Source: Nannochloropsis oceanica | Taxonomy: Eukaryota; Sar; Eustigmatophyceae; Eustigmatales; Monodopsidaceae | DNA length: 64,000 bases | Assembly: GCA_004519485.1 (NCBI GenBank) | Contig: CP038110.1 | Coordinates: forward strand, 124,001-188,000 | Direction of reading: 5' to 3' | Shown: positions 1 to 10,410 of the stretch, in pieces | How positions within the stretch are numbered: position 1 is the first letter of the stretch | Layout: the number at the start of each line of letters is the position of its first letter | Notes under the pieces: model-generated | Seen by the model: only the letters and a program-made list of their open reading frames with translations | Told to the model about the DNA's origin: nothing | The model's database searches: none | Position numbers and translations under genes: made by a program

Positions 1-696
1 CCTTCTTCCTCCCTCCACTTATTATTATAATAACAACTTAATAGCAACTTACAGGAACGCCTTAGGAAGCATGGGCAGGGGAGCGTTCACTTCCCATCCT
101 CTCTTCTTTCAATCATCCAATGGAAATAATCTCTCTCCTTCTTCTTTCTCCACGCGGAAGCGCTCCCTGGAGGAAGCAGCTCGAGGAGGACACGAGGAGA
201 AAAAGAGAAGAAGGTAAATTGGCATCTTCTGAGACCAGCAGCAGCAACAGGAATCATGGAAAAAATGAATTAGAAACAGTCGTGAGGATGGCTAGGCAAG
301 GGTAAAATTCAATAACTTGCTGAAGACATGCGAAATGTGAATATATGCATGAGAAGCACAGCCAACTTGCCACTTAAAAATGCGTCAGAGACGTTTCTTG
401 TCCCTTCATTCCTACGTGACTGCACAGGGTGTCCACCTCGCTTTATTGCATTGGCTCGTTATTTCAAGCACTATTCACACCTAAGGCTTATCACGGTCTT
501 CATGCTTTTACAATCGACAAGCCCTTTCCGGCCCCACCTCAAACTGCAACTCAAACGGCAACACATTTGCTGGACATACCCAGCAACGCCAAGCACATAA
601 AAAGTAAAAGTTAGAAAGAGGGCCAGCATCAGCACCATACGTACGCTCTTTTCATTACTTTTTACTTTGTCGTCATCATTTCTGATCCCCCCCCAT
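1..696. other. Intergenic left edge, no gene recognised
   Basis: This is the region 3' of the ARP4-like gene and the left border of the window. Short open frames exist on both strands (for example about 60 codons from 120) but none shows a recognisable domain, a good splice context or conserved composition. It may hold the 3' end of a neighbour outside the window. I see nothing I can name. Confidence 0.5.
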
Positions 697-2013
697 TCAG
701 TGAAACCTCTCCTTGAGAGCCCTTTCGGCTCCCATTTCCTCATACTCTAGCTTGGATAGCCACAGCTGCTGAAACGAGCCTAAGGACGCTAAAATGGACC
801 CTCCAATCCACGCACTAAACCGCCTCTCCAACGGCGTGGCCGTCACGACCTTCACCTTGTACGCCACTGGCACTTTCTCTGTCAGTTCAAATTGCAATCG
901 TTCTGCTGCTCCACGGAAACAGCTACCCGCTCCCGTCAAAATCACGTTTCCCAACAACTCTTTCCGCACGTCCACATCCGCCTTCTCCACCGCTGCGTAC
1001 ACCAACCCCGGTAGATCCTGCGGTCCTGGTATTGATGACGACGTGGAAGAGGAGGAAAAAGCACTGTCATTCCCTGGGAGCATGACAGATTCCGGCACCC
1101 GCCGGAGGGCCTTGTCAATTTTGACCTTGGTGCCGTCGGGGAGCTCGTATACTCCGTCCTCCGGGTCGTTATCCTCCACATCAAACATAGCCCCATCGTC
1201 ACTATCTGCCTGCGGGACCAAACAACAACTCTCCTTCACATCGCGCAGCACGCGTTGTTCCTGGAACTGCCGGTAATGCGGAGGCATCTTTTCTGCCACC
1301 ACCCCCTGATGCTGCCCAAACGGTCTCACCGTTACTTTTTTCGAGGCCAACCACTCCCCAACCTTTCCATCCAACCAGTCCCCGCCCCTCTCACTTCTCC
1401 CCACCAGCTGCTTTAGCACATATCCATCCAATAACGGCACAGCACTCGTCGAGCCAGCGCCGCAATCACACACAATCCCACTCGCCCGACCGGTGGAGAA
1501 CGCACTCAACATGGCCGACCGCGCCAAATACAAAGCACCCACTTCAAACCTTTCAAAAGCCAGCTCCATCACTGTTTGACTCTCGGCGCGCGTGGCCCAC
1601 GTGGGCAAGGCGTACATGAAAGGAACACCCTTGGCTTCGTCCCGTACGGCTATTTGTCCAAACGCGTGGGCCCAAATCCTCTCCACTGCATCCCAATTCC
1701 GCACGTGCCCGTTCTCCATGGGAAAAGATAGTTCTAAATCCGTTCGTCGAAGTCCAATTTTCGCGTCTCCAAGTACAGCTGCAGCATTGCTACCGATCCT
1801 TCCGGCAGCGGCGGCCTCATCTACGTCCATACTGTTCGATGCCCCTGCGTCGCCTGCCTTTTCCTTCTTCCTGCCACCCTCCACCGCATCCACCACATGT
1901 CCTACGGCCGAGGGAAAGACAGCTTTGGGCAAGTCCTCCCCGGCATATCCAAAGCGGCTGGTGGCCGTGCCTAAATCGCCCACCACGGAGAAGACCTCGT
2001 CCCCACAATACAT
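697..2013 (-). CDS. Actin-related protein, ARP4/BAF53-like
   Basis: Single-exon gene of 438 residues with an actin fold. The N-terminus (MYCGDEVFSVVGDLGTAT, then RFGYAGEDLPKAVFPS) matches the nucleotide-binding start of the ARP4/ACTL6A branch rather than conventional actin. NGHVRNWDAVERIW, and GGSILASLGSFQQLWLSKLE near the C-terminus, are also ARP4-like. ARP4 is a nuclear subunit shared by SWR1/INO80 remodellers and NuA4-type acetyltransferase complexes in known eukaryotes. An insert of low complexity (about residues 45-75, Lys/Glu/Ala-rich) and an acidic Ser-rich insert near residue 300-330 separate it from actin. I chose the ATG at 2013 because the family starts there; the frame stays open about 29 codons further but that part is Pro-rich and unlike ARPs. 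It is divergent to the UPRT gene with about 445 bp between them. The ARP4 subfamily rather than another nuclear ARP is likely but not certain. Confidence 0.8.
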   Translation of the reverse strand: MYCGDEVFSVVGDLGTATSRFGYAGEDLPKAVFPSAVGHVVDAVEGGRKKEKAGDAGASNSMDVDEAAAAGRIGSNAAAVLGDAKIGLRRTDLELSFPMENGHVRNWDAVERIWAHAFGQIAVRDEAKGVPFMYALPTWATRAESQTVMELAFERFEVGALYLARSAMLSAFSTGRASGIVCDCGAGSTSAVPLLDGYVLKQLVGRSERGGDWLDGKVGEWLASKKVTVRPFGQHQGVVAEKMPPHYRQFQEQRVLRDVKESCCLVPQADSDDGAMFDVEDNDPEDGVYELPDGTKVKIDKALRRVPESVMLPGNDSAFSSSSTSSSIPGPQDLPGLVYAAVEKADVDVRKELLGNVILTGAGSCFRGAAERLQFELTEKVPVAYKVKVVTATPLERRFSAWIGGSILASLGSFQQLWLSKLEYEEMGAERALKERFH

Positions 2014-2458
2014 GTTATTGCGTGTGATGATGATGCCAGGAGGGGGAGGGGGGGAGGTCGCCTGTGTCGTGTTTATGATTGGAGAGAAAGGGATACACAA
2101 CGAGAGTAGTTAATGATTGTGCAACCTGCGCAATGCGTCGACAATGAAGGGCTTGTTGTCCTGATCTTGTGGGTTTTGTTTGTAGCCTCATTTAGGGTTC
2201 TATGGAGTTTTTCCCGTTCGCGCTCTCGCTCAAGCCTCGCTGGCTCGTCGCCCAAATTCAACCCGGCGTCGACTCTGAAGCCTCCATGCTTACCCTCCTA
2301 CCACGCCAATTGCAGCCCTAATGTTATCGATACCACGCCCTATACAGCTCAGACAATAGGCAATCAATTTTTAGGAAGCGCTCCACCTGAACCGATCCAC
2401 TCACTCGTACTTAGTCGATCAAGCCCAAGGCGTCATCTCGGTCATCCCCACCACCATC
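2014..2458. promoter_or_regulatory. Divergent promoter region, ARP4-like / UPRT
   Basis: About 445 bp lie between two start codons pointing away from each other, so both promoters must be here or overlap. I see no clear TATA box or repeated element. The assignment rests on geometry only. Confidence 0.4.
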
Positions 2459-3487
2459 ATGCCCTCCTCCATCGCCGCTACGGTCATCTACAAGCGGCCG
2501 GCGTCGCCTGCCATCTCCGTATCCTCGTGCGTTGAAGCCAGTGACCTACCCTCCAGTGTATATTGCAGCGGCCACCCGGTAAGTCTCCTTTTGGTTGGTG
2601 CGTATGTCCGTGCCTGGCACACAGTGCCATATGTATTGGTGATGGCTTCCCTCCTGATAGAAATGTTACAACTTCGGACCCTGTCTACCGTCATTCCGCC
2701 AGCCATTACATCAATCAACAGAGACACAACAATTCTTCATCAGTTTAACTCCCACCATTCAAAACAAACACCCTCAACGACCTCTCCTTCCCTTCAGCTG
2801 CTGCAACACAAAATGACGCTCCTCCGGGACCGCAAGACCACCACGCGGGACTTCCGGCACCTAATGCGAGAGCTCACTCTGTACCTAGGCTATGAAGCCA
2901 CCACTGAAATCACGCTGAAGCCACGCGTAGTGGAGGGTACTCTGGGGCCCGTGGCCGGGCAGAAGCTCTCGGACAAAATCGCCATCGTTCCAATCCTTCG
3001 AGGGGGTTTGGGAATGGTCGATGCCATGACGGAGATCTTGCCGAATGCCGCTGTGTATCACATTGGTATGTTTAGTAACCATAAGTCCTCCAGCTTGCCT
3101 ATTCAATACTACAATCGCCTGCCCAAGGAGAAGGATAAAGTCGCCGACCTCACCTTCGTCCTTGACCCTCTCATTGCCACTGCCGGGACCTGTAGTGCCA
3201 CGGTCTCGACCTTGAAAAAATGGGGCGCTAAGAAGATCGTGGTGATTGGTGTGGTTGGTTCGCTGCAAGGGCTGCATAAGCTGACCCAGGCACACCCTGA
3301 TATTCGAGTGCATGTGGCGTCGATCGACGAGGCGATTTCAGAGGACGGGCATATCCTGCCCGGGATTGGCGATGCGAGTGAAAGGTTGTTCACTGCCTAT
3401 GGAGTGGGGGAGCATGACGACGAGACCTCAGTGCACACGGTGGCCTCGGCCAAGAAGAGGAAGGCGGGTGAGAAGAATGGTTGTTAG
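2459..3487 (+). CDS. Uracil phosphoribosyltransferase (2 exons)
   Basis: The enzyme converts uracil and PRPP to UMP in pyrimidine salvage. Exon 1 is 2459-2578 and exon 2 is 2798-3487, giving 269 residues. The donor GTAAGT at 2579 and acceptor CTTCAG ending at 2797 join SGHP to LLQHKMTLLRDRKTTT, recreating the HPLxxHKxxxLRD start of bacterial-type Upp. Downstream are VPILRGGLGMVDAM, the PRPP loop region FVLDPLIATAGTCSAT (DPxxATGG-like, here ATAGT), and the uracil-binding end GHILPGIGDASERLF. The 219-nt intron is a multiple of three and has no in-frame stop, so an unspliced message would still read through as 342 residues. The first 40 residues before the Upp core are unusual and could be a targeting peptide; that is inference. 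The gene is convergent with the DnaJ gene. Confidence 0.9.
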   Translation: MPSSIAATVIYKRPASPAISVSSCVEASDLPSSVYCSGHPVSLLLVGAYVRAWHTVPYVLVMASLLIEMLQLRTLSTVIPPAITSINRDTTILHQFNSHHSKQTPSTTSPSLQLLQHKMTLLRDRKTTTRDFRHLMRELTLYLGYEATTEITLKPRVVEGTLGPVAGQKLSDKIAIVPILRGGLGMVDAMTEILPNAAVYHIGMFSNHKSSSLPIQYYNRLPKEKDKVADLTFVLDPLIATAGTCSATVSTLKKWGAKKIVVIGVVGSLQGLHKLTQAHPDIRVHVASIDEAISEDGHILPGIGDASERLFTAYGVGEHDDETSVHTVASAKKRKAGEKNGC

Positions 3488-4459
3488 AGGAAGAGGGAGG
3501 AAGGGAGGAATCTGAGTGCCGGCGGGTTTGACATTTGAATAGAGGGAGGAGGGTACAAGGAAGTGAGACGGGCAGCGAGGAGGGGGAAAAATAGATACTC
3601 GGCTTTGAATGCGAGGAGGAAGGAGGGGAGAGAGGCGAGAAGGAGGGCAAAGCGACTGTATAAATGGATAGCTACACATATAAGTTTGTTCAAGAGGAGC
3701 TTTGAGTGAATTACCGTCACGGGACGCGGCGGAGCAGAGCCAGGCAGACTGATGTGCGCTGGATACAATCGGCAAGAGGAAAAGAAAGGAAACACAGTAT
3801 GAAAACCTTGATATTTCAGAACAAGTGGCCCAGGGATGGGAAGGCGCGTGCGACTACACCATCAACACTCCCTCGCGTACTGCTGCAGTTGTGACACAAC
3901 CGGAGGGAGAAATAGAAACAGAACACAAGAAGAAAGACTCACCACGCACGCACAAAGGCATCGGTGCTTTCGACTACATCCAAGTTGTCTATTTATCTAT
4001 TATTTCATTGGTTGCTCGAAGAAAGACTCACCACGCACGCACAAAGGCATCGGTGCTTTCGACTACATCCAAGTTGTCTATTTATCTATTATTTCATTGA
4101 TTGCTCGCGGGCTGGGTTATGTGTCAGCAGCACCAACATGCACCCTATCAACTCTCCCACGGCACAGACATGTAACCTGCTATCTCAACTCCTTCTCTCT
4201 TTCTCCGGTATGCGCATCCTCATTTTCCCAACTTTTCCCTGTTATAGTTTACCCCCTATTTCTTTTGTCCTCACATTCACCCCTCTCAGTATGTACTTGG
4301 GCATCCTTTACGCCCTCGCCGTTTTCTTTTCCCTCTCTCCAATGAAGATGGGGACAGACACGTGCGCGGCTGACGTAAAGAGGGCAAGATTCCTCTCCTC
4401 CTCTATCTAGACACACATCCCCTCATTTCCGTCCCCTCGTCTTTATCAACACCACCACT
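3488..4459. other. Convergent intergenic region with tandem repeat
   Basis: The 3' flanks of the UPRT and DnaJ genes meet here. Apart from the 89-bp tandem duplication listed separately, the region is purine-rich on the left and pyrimidine-rich on the right. Open frames of 100-170 codons cross the repeat but have no domain and look like chance frames. Confidence 0.5.
3929..4107. repeat. Tandem duplication, 2 x 89 bp
   Basis: A unit beginning GAAGAAAGACTCACCACGCA at 3929 is repeated head to tail from 4018. The two copies match base for base except one G/A difference near the end (4011 versus 4100). The near identity suggests a recent duplication. It lies between two convergent 3' ends. Confidence 0.95.
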
Positions 4460-5491
4460 TTATCCTCTATTCTTCTTGTTCTTCTTCTTGCGATCACTAC
4501 CACCAGACGAAGAGACCGTTGCCGGCTTTGGGGTCGGTGCTGCTACCGCCTCCCCTCCTTTCCCTCCTCCTCCACCTACACCGGCAGACTTTCCCTGTGC
4601 TCTCTTTCGCCTCTCTCGTCGCTTTGCTGCCGACCCCGGCTTCACTCCACCCTGATGCTCCACCTCCTCTTCCTCCTGCCTCTGCCTCCCCCAGTGCTGC
4701 TGCGCATGAACCGCGCCATGGCGTCCACGACGACCGGCCCCACTACCACTCCTTCCTCCCATATCCCTAATTCCCATTCCCGGAATTGCACCACCCATCA
4801 ACTCTTCCATCACACCCTCCACCGTCACATACCGAGAGCCCCCTCCTCCCTTTCCTCCTCTTCCACCGGCTCCCCGTTGACTCGGGCCTCCACTCCTTCC
4901 CCCACCACTTCCCCTCCCCCCGCCCCTCCGTCCCCCCATGGCCCCTATTCCCCCCATGCCCCTCCCCATCATCATATGCTCAAAGAGCAACTGCTGAAAC
5001 AAATCGTCGTCGTCATCATCCTCACTCTCGTCGTCCTCGCTATAATACTCGTCGCTGTCCTCCTCCTCTGAGTCCGACTCCACCACGTACCTCCCTCCTC
5101 GGCTCGACCCCGAAAAAGAATACTCTGCACCCCCTCCTCCACTATAACTAAAATTTACGCCGAAGGGCATGTCAAAATGACCACCCATAACCCCAAAGGG
5201 CCCTCCTTGCCCTCCAAACATCGTGGCAAACAAGTCAAAGAGTTCCTCTTCCGGCATGTAGCTGCTCCCGTCTCCTCCTTCTTCATCACTGCTGCTCTCG
5301 TCCTGAGCCGCAATTATTCTTTTATATGCATTATTGATCTTCTGGAATTCTTCCTTGGCATTTGGGTTGTTAGGGTTCCGATCAGGATGAGTCTTCAGTG
5401 CGCGCGCGCGGAAGGCCTTCTTGACCTCTTCCTCGCTTGCCCCCATGCGAATCTCCAGCGCTGCGTACGCCTCCTCAATTTTCATCTTCAT
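4460..5491 (-). CDS. J-domain (DnaJ/HSP40-like) protein
   Basis: Single-exon protein of 343 residues. Residues 1-65 form a J domain: KIEEAYAALEIRMGASEEEV, then KKAFRARALKTHPDRNPNNP with the HPD tripeptide at 35-37, which in this family stimulates Hsp70 ATPase. There is no Cys-rich zinc domain, so it is a class C J protein. After the J domain come an acidic Ser/Glu/Asp stretch, a Phe/Gly-rich segment, Gly/Arg-rich RGG-like runs, and a very basic C-terminus (KKKNKKNRG). This end suggests nucleic-acid or ribosome contact, which is inference. The start at 5491 has a second ATG two codons later. The Gly/Arg tract makes the opposite strand look coding, but only this strand gives a domain. Confidence 0.85.
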   Translation of the reverse strand: MKMKIEEAYAALEIRMGASEEEVKKAFRARALKTHPDRNPNNPNAKEEFQKINNAYKRIIAAQDESSSDEEGGDGSSYMPEEELFDLFATMFGGQGGPFGVMGGHFDMPFGVNFSYSGGGGAEYSFSGSSRGGRYVVESDSEEEDSDEYYSEDDESEDDDDDDLFQQLLFEHMMMGRGMGGIGAMGGRRGGGRGSGGGRSGGPSQRGAGGRGGKGGGGSRYVTVEGVMEELMGGAIPGMGIRDMGGRSGSGAGRRGRHGAVHAQQHWGRQRQEEEEVEHQGGVKPGSAAKRRERRKRAQGKSAGVGGGGGKGGEAVAAPTPKPATVSSSGGSDRKKKNKKNRG

Positions 5492-6426
5492 GATTCCTTA
5501 AGAGAAGCGGGAATGAAGGAAATAAAGAGAGGTAAGGGTGAATGATAAGGTACCTTCGCGGTAAGTGAGGGCAGGGTAAGGAGAGGGTGTATGACAACAT
5601 TGTCAAAAGAGTTCTACCGCCCAGGAGCGCATGCATAGTACGGAGTACAGGCATCTAGAACTATTCCTCTGATAGCAAAGAAGCGCCATAAAAGAATTAA
5701 TGCCTGCTCTACGCGGGCATGGAGGGAAAGAGGGGTGGCCTGGGTGGGGGGCAAGATCAAAAGTACTAGTAAACTTGCATCATCCTAGACCCTGGCAACA
5801 ATCCGCATTCAAAGGAATCACACACGGATGAGTATGTGCTAATACCATGGCGGTAGCGTGAGTGTGGGCGGGCGCCCAACGAACTATTGGCCGTGGAGGC
5901 AGGCCGCACAGGCGACGCACCCAGCCACACATGATGATTCGAAGCTTTCGATCATTTTGCTTCGCTTCACCACGTGTGTAAAAGAGTGCCTGCATTGAAC
6001 CAAAACTCCCCCTGCTGGCGACAAGGTACAGAAACGATACTGCTCTTTGTCTTGTCTGTGGCGGTATGGTGTGCGCTCGGGGACAGTTATGCGAGGGGCA
6101 AGCAAGTGCATCAAAGTTCATGGAAGGCAGCAGGATCGAGGTGACCCATTCTCTCGCCGCGAGTCAAAACCCCGCGCGGGTCTCCGTTGCTTGTTGTGAA
6201 TGTAATTATTGCCTTATTTCTTCCTTGTGCGCATCGCATGCGTCTCCTCTTTCGGTCGTACTCCCTTCACACTACCGGCAGTTTCCTTCAATTGCCCCCC
6301 CCCCCCCCCCGGGGGTCTTTCCCCCTTGGAACTGCACGTCCCAATTCCACTTTCTTCCGCGCCTCTTTCTCACCTCACCTTCTATACGTTCCCGACCTTG
6401 CACGACTAAGACCGAAAGCTACAGAC
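5492..6426. other. Intergenic, no gene recognised
   Basis: About 935 bp lie between the DnaJ start and the CDC45 stop, both on the minus strand. It should contain the DnaJ promoter near 5500-5700 and the CDC45 3' end near 6400. The only distinct feature is the C/G homopolymer at 6295-6315. A 113-codon minus frame at 5780-6121 has no domain. Confidence 0.5.
6295..6315. repeat. Homopolymer run, 16 C then 5 G
   Basis: Sixteen consecutive C residues are followed directly by five G residues. Such a tract is prone to length errors in sequencing and to slippage, and the C/G switch could fold. No function is implied. Confidence 0.9.
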
Positions 6427-9168
6427 TTAATTGGATCGCCGTCCCCGCCTGCTCTTCCTAGGCGCACGGCCCGCGTCACATGCCAAAAATAAGCTCTCGG
6501 TAAAGCGAGTGGCACTGTCCTTGTCCAACTCCAACACGGCCGAGTCAAAGCCATCATGGCGATAGCGCGCCTTACAACCATCCGCCGCCAAGCGAAACAA
6601 GGAGGCAAAGCGGTGCTTCACCACCTCCCCGCGCTGATCCGGACACGACACCCCAACCACCAGATACGTGTTCCGCCGCTCCGCAAAAATCAAAAACGGC
6701 TTTGGCTTCCAGAGCACGCGGCCCGTCTGACTTACCGCCTGCTGTCGGAGCCTCTCCTCCCGGCTCACATCAATCATCAACTGGGCCAGCCGAGAAATAG
6801 CCATAGGCTGCGTGAGCAAGTAATCCTCCGCCGATAAAAGGTTGTTGTGCACGATCGTCCACCGGAAATGGTCCAGGTTCCGCACGGCCTTCTTGTCATG
6901 TAGGGAGACCGCCACCCGGAACAAGGTTTTCTGCAGTGCCATGGCCAGCTGAATCCCCTCCTTCAACTTCCCCTCATCTCGGCCCGACAACGCATCGTAC
7001 GCCTCATGAAACCTAGCGGTGAAGAGCCTGTCCGCCAACGCTGCTTCCTCCTCCGCATTCCCTCCCGTCGCCCCTCCCCCGGCTCCAATGGCTGCTGAAT
7101 CCGTGTCACTCCCCGCTGGCCCTTGCCACGCCTCCAGCAACGCCGCCACACTATAAACAACATCTGACGCACTCACCGCTGCGCCGTAGTGCATTCTTCG
7201 ATGGAAGGACAGATAAAACACCTCGTCGAGCCCAAACTCGTCGTGGTGATTATCAAGCTCCTCCCTCAACCGGACCTTGAGATCGGAATCCATGTACTTG
7301 AAGTTCTCCCGGCATTGCGCCAGACTGAAGCCCATCTTAGCCAGCAACTCCTCCAACCGCTGTTTCCCATGACTCCACCACACCAGCAACTTGCTCGCTA
7401 CATAGGGGGAATGATACATGCTCTCATAGAGGCTCCAGTGCCTGTAAAGCATGAATTGGTACTCGAAGTCCGCGATGATTCTTCCCGCTTCACACGCAGG
7501 GACCATCGTCCCGTCCGCCGCCTCGAATCCTGTCTGCTCTTGTGCCTGACTGGCCTGCACCTCCACCTCCAAACCCTCCACCATCTGCCGGTACTGGGCA
7601 TGCTCCACCCTCTGGTGCACCAGCAGGTCCGTCAACCCCACGATAGCCAGCCACAGCGTATCCCGATTGTCGCGATTCACCTCTTGACATATCCGGTGCA
7701 AAACCAACGCTGAGGGTGCCCCATGGAAGGCACCCAGGTAATACTGCTCGATTCGCTCCCTCCGGGCAAGACTGGCTTTTCGCTCCCTTTTTTGGCGCTG
7801 TCGCCCCGTTTCCTTTTTAGTAGGGCTGCCACCCCCTAGGCTCTCCTGCAGACTACTCCGCCTTGAGCCCTCCTCGTCGTCCTCGTCGTCCTCTTCCTCG
7901 TCCTCATCTGAGCTGGTATCCTCATCGTCCTCGTCGCTCCCGTCCTCCTCATCGTTTCCCCCCTCCCTTTCCTCCTCCTCCACTTCATCATCCTCCTCCT
8001 CTTCCATCCCACTCTCCCCACTCGATTCTCTCCGTTTCTTCTTCTCCTTCCCCATTTCCCTCTTACTTCTCTTTTGTTTCTTGACCTTCTTCGTTTTCTT
8101 ATCCTTGGGTCGATCATCCCCCAAATCTAATTCATCCTCGCTCTCCAGCTCCGAATACTCCCCCTCGTCCTCTCTCCGCCTCCGCCGCCCCTCCTCGTCC
8201 TCATCCTCCTCCCTTGCCCCAAATCTACTATCATCATCATTGTCATCTGCACTGCCACCGTCGTCATCATCGCTCTCCTCCCCCCCACTCAACCCCTCCC
8301 CATCACTGGGCATGTGCCCCTCATCCATGTCCTCCTCCTCATCATGCAGCACAAACACCCTCTCCCTTTCGTATACATTTGCCAAATGAACCGGCCGATG
8401 CGAATCTATGACGTAGCAAGTCAGCTCCGGCCTATCCCAGGGCAACAAGTTGGTCAAATTCACAATCGCTCCGCAATTAATCAGCACCACGCTGCGAATG
8501 TCATTGTTGCTCTCCCCCAACGCCCGCAGCAAGGCGGACGCGTGTGAATACCCCGAGACAGGCACCAGAGAGTAGGCTACATGGTCTGCTCGGAGCATGT
8601 GTGTGAGGATACGGCAGGCGCAGAGCCCGTCCACGTCCGCGGCGACCAAGATAAGGACCGTGCAGGCACTGTGAAGGAGTTGGTGGGTGATGGGGTAGAA
8701 GGAGAAGAGGATTAATTTCCCGAGGTGGGTGGGTGGATTCTTGGACAATTGAAAAGAAGAGTATATGGCTGCTTTCACCTCGCCCACTTGTCTACACTTT
8801 TGAGAACAGAGAACTTGATGACTTGGAGGTTTGGAGGGGTTTGGAAGGCCTAGTGAGGTGCACGGAAGGCTGCAAGTCCCTCTCCTTTCTTTCCCAAGGC
8901 TCACAGAATCTAAACAGACTTAGACCGTCAGAGCAAAATTACGGTCATCTATTCCAAAGTGCGATGGCCACGCGATGCCTCGTCAGCGTCTTCGTCGAGC
9001 GCTCGAGCAGAGGAGCGTTGCTTGAGAAAAGGAACGGAAAGGGGGAATAGTGGCAGACGCACACGCACACTGGCACGACACAATACAAAACAAGCAAAGG
9101 ATTACGTACCCATTGAGTGCATTCTCCCGGATCTGCTGATAGAGCTCCTCGAACTTATGCAGAAGCAT
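6427..9168 (-). CDS. CDC45: CDC45 replication factor (2 exons)
   Basis: CDC45 joins MCM2-7 and GINS to form the CMG replicative helicase. Exon 1 is 9110-9168 and exon 2 is 6427-8668 (441-nt intron, donor GTACGT, acceptor CTTCACAG), giving 766 residues. The splice yields MLLHKFEELYQQIRENALNG followed by ACTVLILVAADVDGLCACRI, the classic CDC45 N-terminus related to the DHH fold. Next come VPVSGYSHASALL, VVLINCGAIVNLTNLLPW and YVIDSHRPVHLANVY, all family hallmarks. The central acidic and basic low-complexity insert (about residues 120-310, Asp/Glu runs, KKTKKVKKQKR) is long for the family. The rest follows other CDC45s, for example WLAIVGLTDLLVHQRV, and LVVGVSCPDQRGEVVKHRFA near the end. Without the splice the N-terminus would be an unrelated run from intron sequence. 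It is divergent to the G-gamma gene. Confidence 0.92.
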
Positions 9169-9749
9169 GCCTCCTGTAGGTGTGTGTTGATGTGTGTGTT
9201 CAGGGGGGTTAGGCGTCGAAATGCGGACTGCGGAAGGCAACGAAGATGCCAGACACACAGGAAACAGTCCACGCAGTGCTCAGCACGTGGTTGCCGCCGT
9301 CATCTTGTCGTCACGTGGCGGTCACTGGTAGCATCCGCACGTGTTTACCAAGTACATGCCGTGTGCGTTGCCGTGCGCAGTAGCGAAATTTGGCGAAGGC
9401 GCGGGAAGAAGACATCAGGCTCGGAACGATTCTCCATTTTTTCAGTTTGGCCTTTAATTCTTCCTTGACAAGGTCGATTCTGCTACTGCGCATGCTGCCT
9501 TTCCTTTCTAACAAAAATTAAAGTACTACCTCTTTGCTCTCACCACCAATCCCGGGTTTTCCTGTCTAATTCTCACGGTCTCCTTTCCCCTCTCCTTCGC
9601 CCCCTCTTAAAATTAATACGCGAGCACCCAAAAAACCAAAGGCCACTTTGAAGGACAAGACCCATCGTGCCCCCGATTCACACAGGCCATTAAGATCCAG
9701 CTGGAAAAACGCGGTATCGAATCACCAATCTACATTGCCATCAGCCAAA
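9169..9749. promoter_or_regulatory. Divergent promoter region, CDC45 / G-gamma
   Basis: About 580 bp lie between the divergent starts. The sequence just upstream of the CDC45 ATG contains a CA/GT-rich patch near 9180-9210. I see no clear core promoter motif. A minus frame at 9311-9514 has no family signature. Confidence 0.4.
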
Positions 9750-9959
9750 ATGTCGGAAGCGGTTCTGAAAAACATTGAAAAAGAATTGCCCAGATTGCAG
9801 GCCGAGCTCGTCAAAATGAAGGAAGCAGCCCCCAAGTCCGAGGCCTTAGTAGATCTGATCAACTACATTGTTCAAACACCTGAGCCATTCTATGGCAACG
9901 CCCCCCCCAACAACCCGTGGCTCAAACCTGCCGCCACACCCTGCTGTACTGTATCGTAG
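9750..9959 (+). CDS. G-protein gamma-like subunit with CaaX end
   Basis: A 69-residue protein starting at the ATG at 9750. It has an amphipathic, coiled-coil-prone N-terminal helix (VLKNIEKELPRLQAELVKMK), a short second helix (SEALVDLINYIVQ), then NAPPNNPWLK and a C-terminal CCTVS. This is the plan of heterotrimeric G-protein gamma subunits and GGL domains: helix for pairing with the G-beta propeller, an NPW/NPF motif, and a CaaX box (C-T-V-S) for prenylation and membrane attachment. The frame is open 34 codons upstream, but that part reads like leader sequence and the length then departs from the family's usual 65-110 residues. Neither neighbour is a G-protein gene. Gamma subunits are too short for certainty, so a small unrelated prenylated coiled coil is the alternative. 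Confidence 0.7.
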   Translation: MSEAVLKNIEKELPRLQAELVKMKEAAPKSEALVDLINYIVQTPEPFYGNAPPNNPWLKPAATPCCTVS

Positions 9960-10410
9960 TTAAATTTTGGTTTTGGGGGAGGGGAGAGAATGGGAAAGAT
10001 GGAGGGAAAAAAAGGCAATGGAAACCAATTACCTGGGGCTTGAAAGAAAGAAAAGAATTGAAATACATTTAGTAAGATTGTTACTCGTGTCATGAGTCTG
10101 GGTGTAAATCGTTGGTGGTTTCGGGCTCAGGGGTAGACGCAGGGCCATGCTTTAGCAAGCACGTATCCAATCCAAATTTTCCAGGGGCGCTTTCTTAGAG
10201 CAATACCTTAATTCAGAAAGAAAAAGGATGAAAACTGTGGCGTGCTTGGACTTGTAAATGGGATTGTTGGCAAGGTGTCGACGACAATGTATGCTGGAGG
10301 TAATAGTCCGCGAAGGTTGGATACGTGTCATTTTTTTCTCGAGCCCTTTATTTTCTAACACATCCCCACCCACCACTCAATCCACGGATACCTGCAGGGT
10401 GCAAGGAGCG
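9960..10410. other. Intergenic, same-strand spacer
   Basis: About 450 bp hold the G-gamma 3' flank and the upstream region of the RING-H2 gene. A purine-rich stretch (9965-10050) follows the stop. I see no gene or clear signal. Confidence 0.45.

Noticed and set aside
3836-4410. Plus frames of about 150-170 codons across the 89-bp repeat
   Set aside because: They arise from the duplication (89 is not a multiple of 3) and have no domain.
4519-5151. Proline- and serine-rich plus frames opposite the DnaJ gene
   Set aside because: They mirror the Gly/Arg/Asp-rich tract of the J-domain protein, which alone has a recognisable fold.
5780-6121. 113-codon minus frame
   Set aside because: No recognisable motif and unlike neighbouring coding composition.
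7836-8411. Charged or Ser/Pro-rich frames over the CDC45 acidic block
   Set aside because: They are by-products of a GAG/GAC-rich low-complexity tract in other frames.
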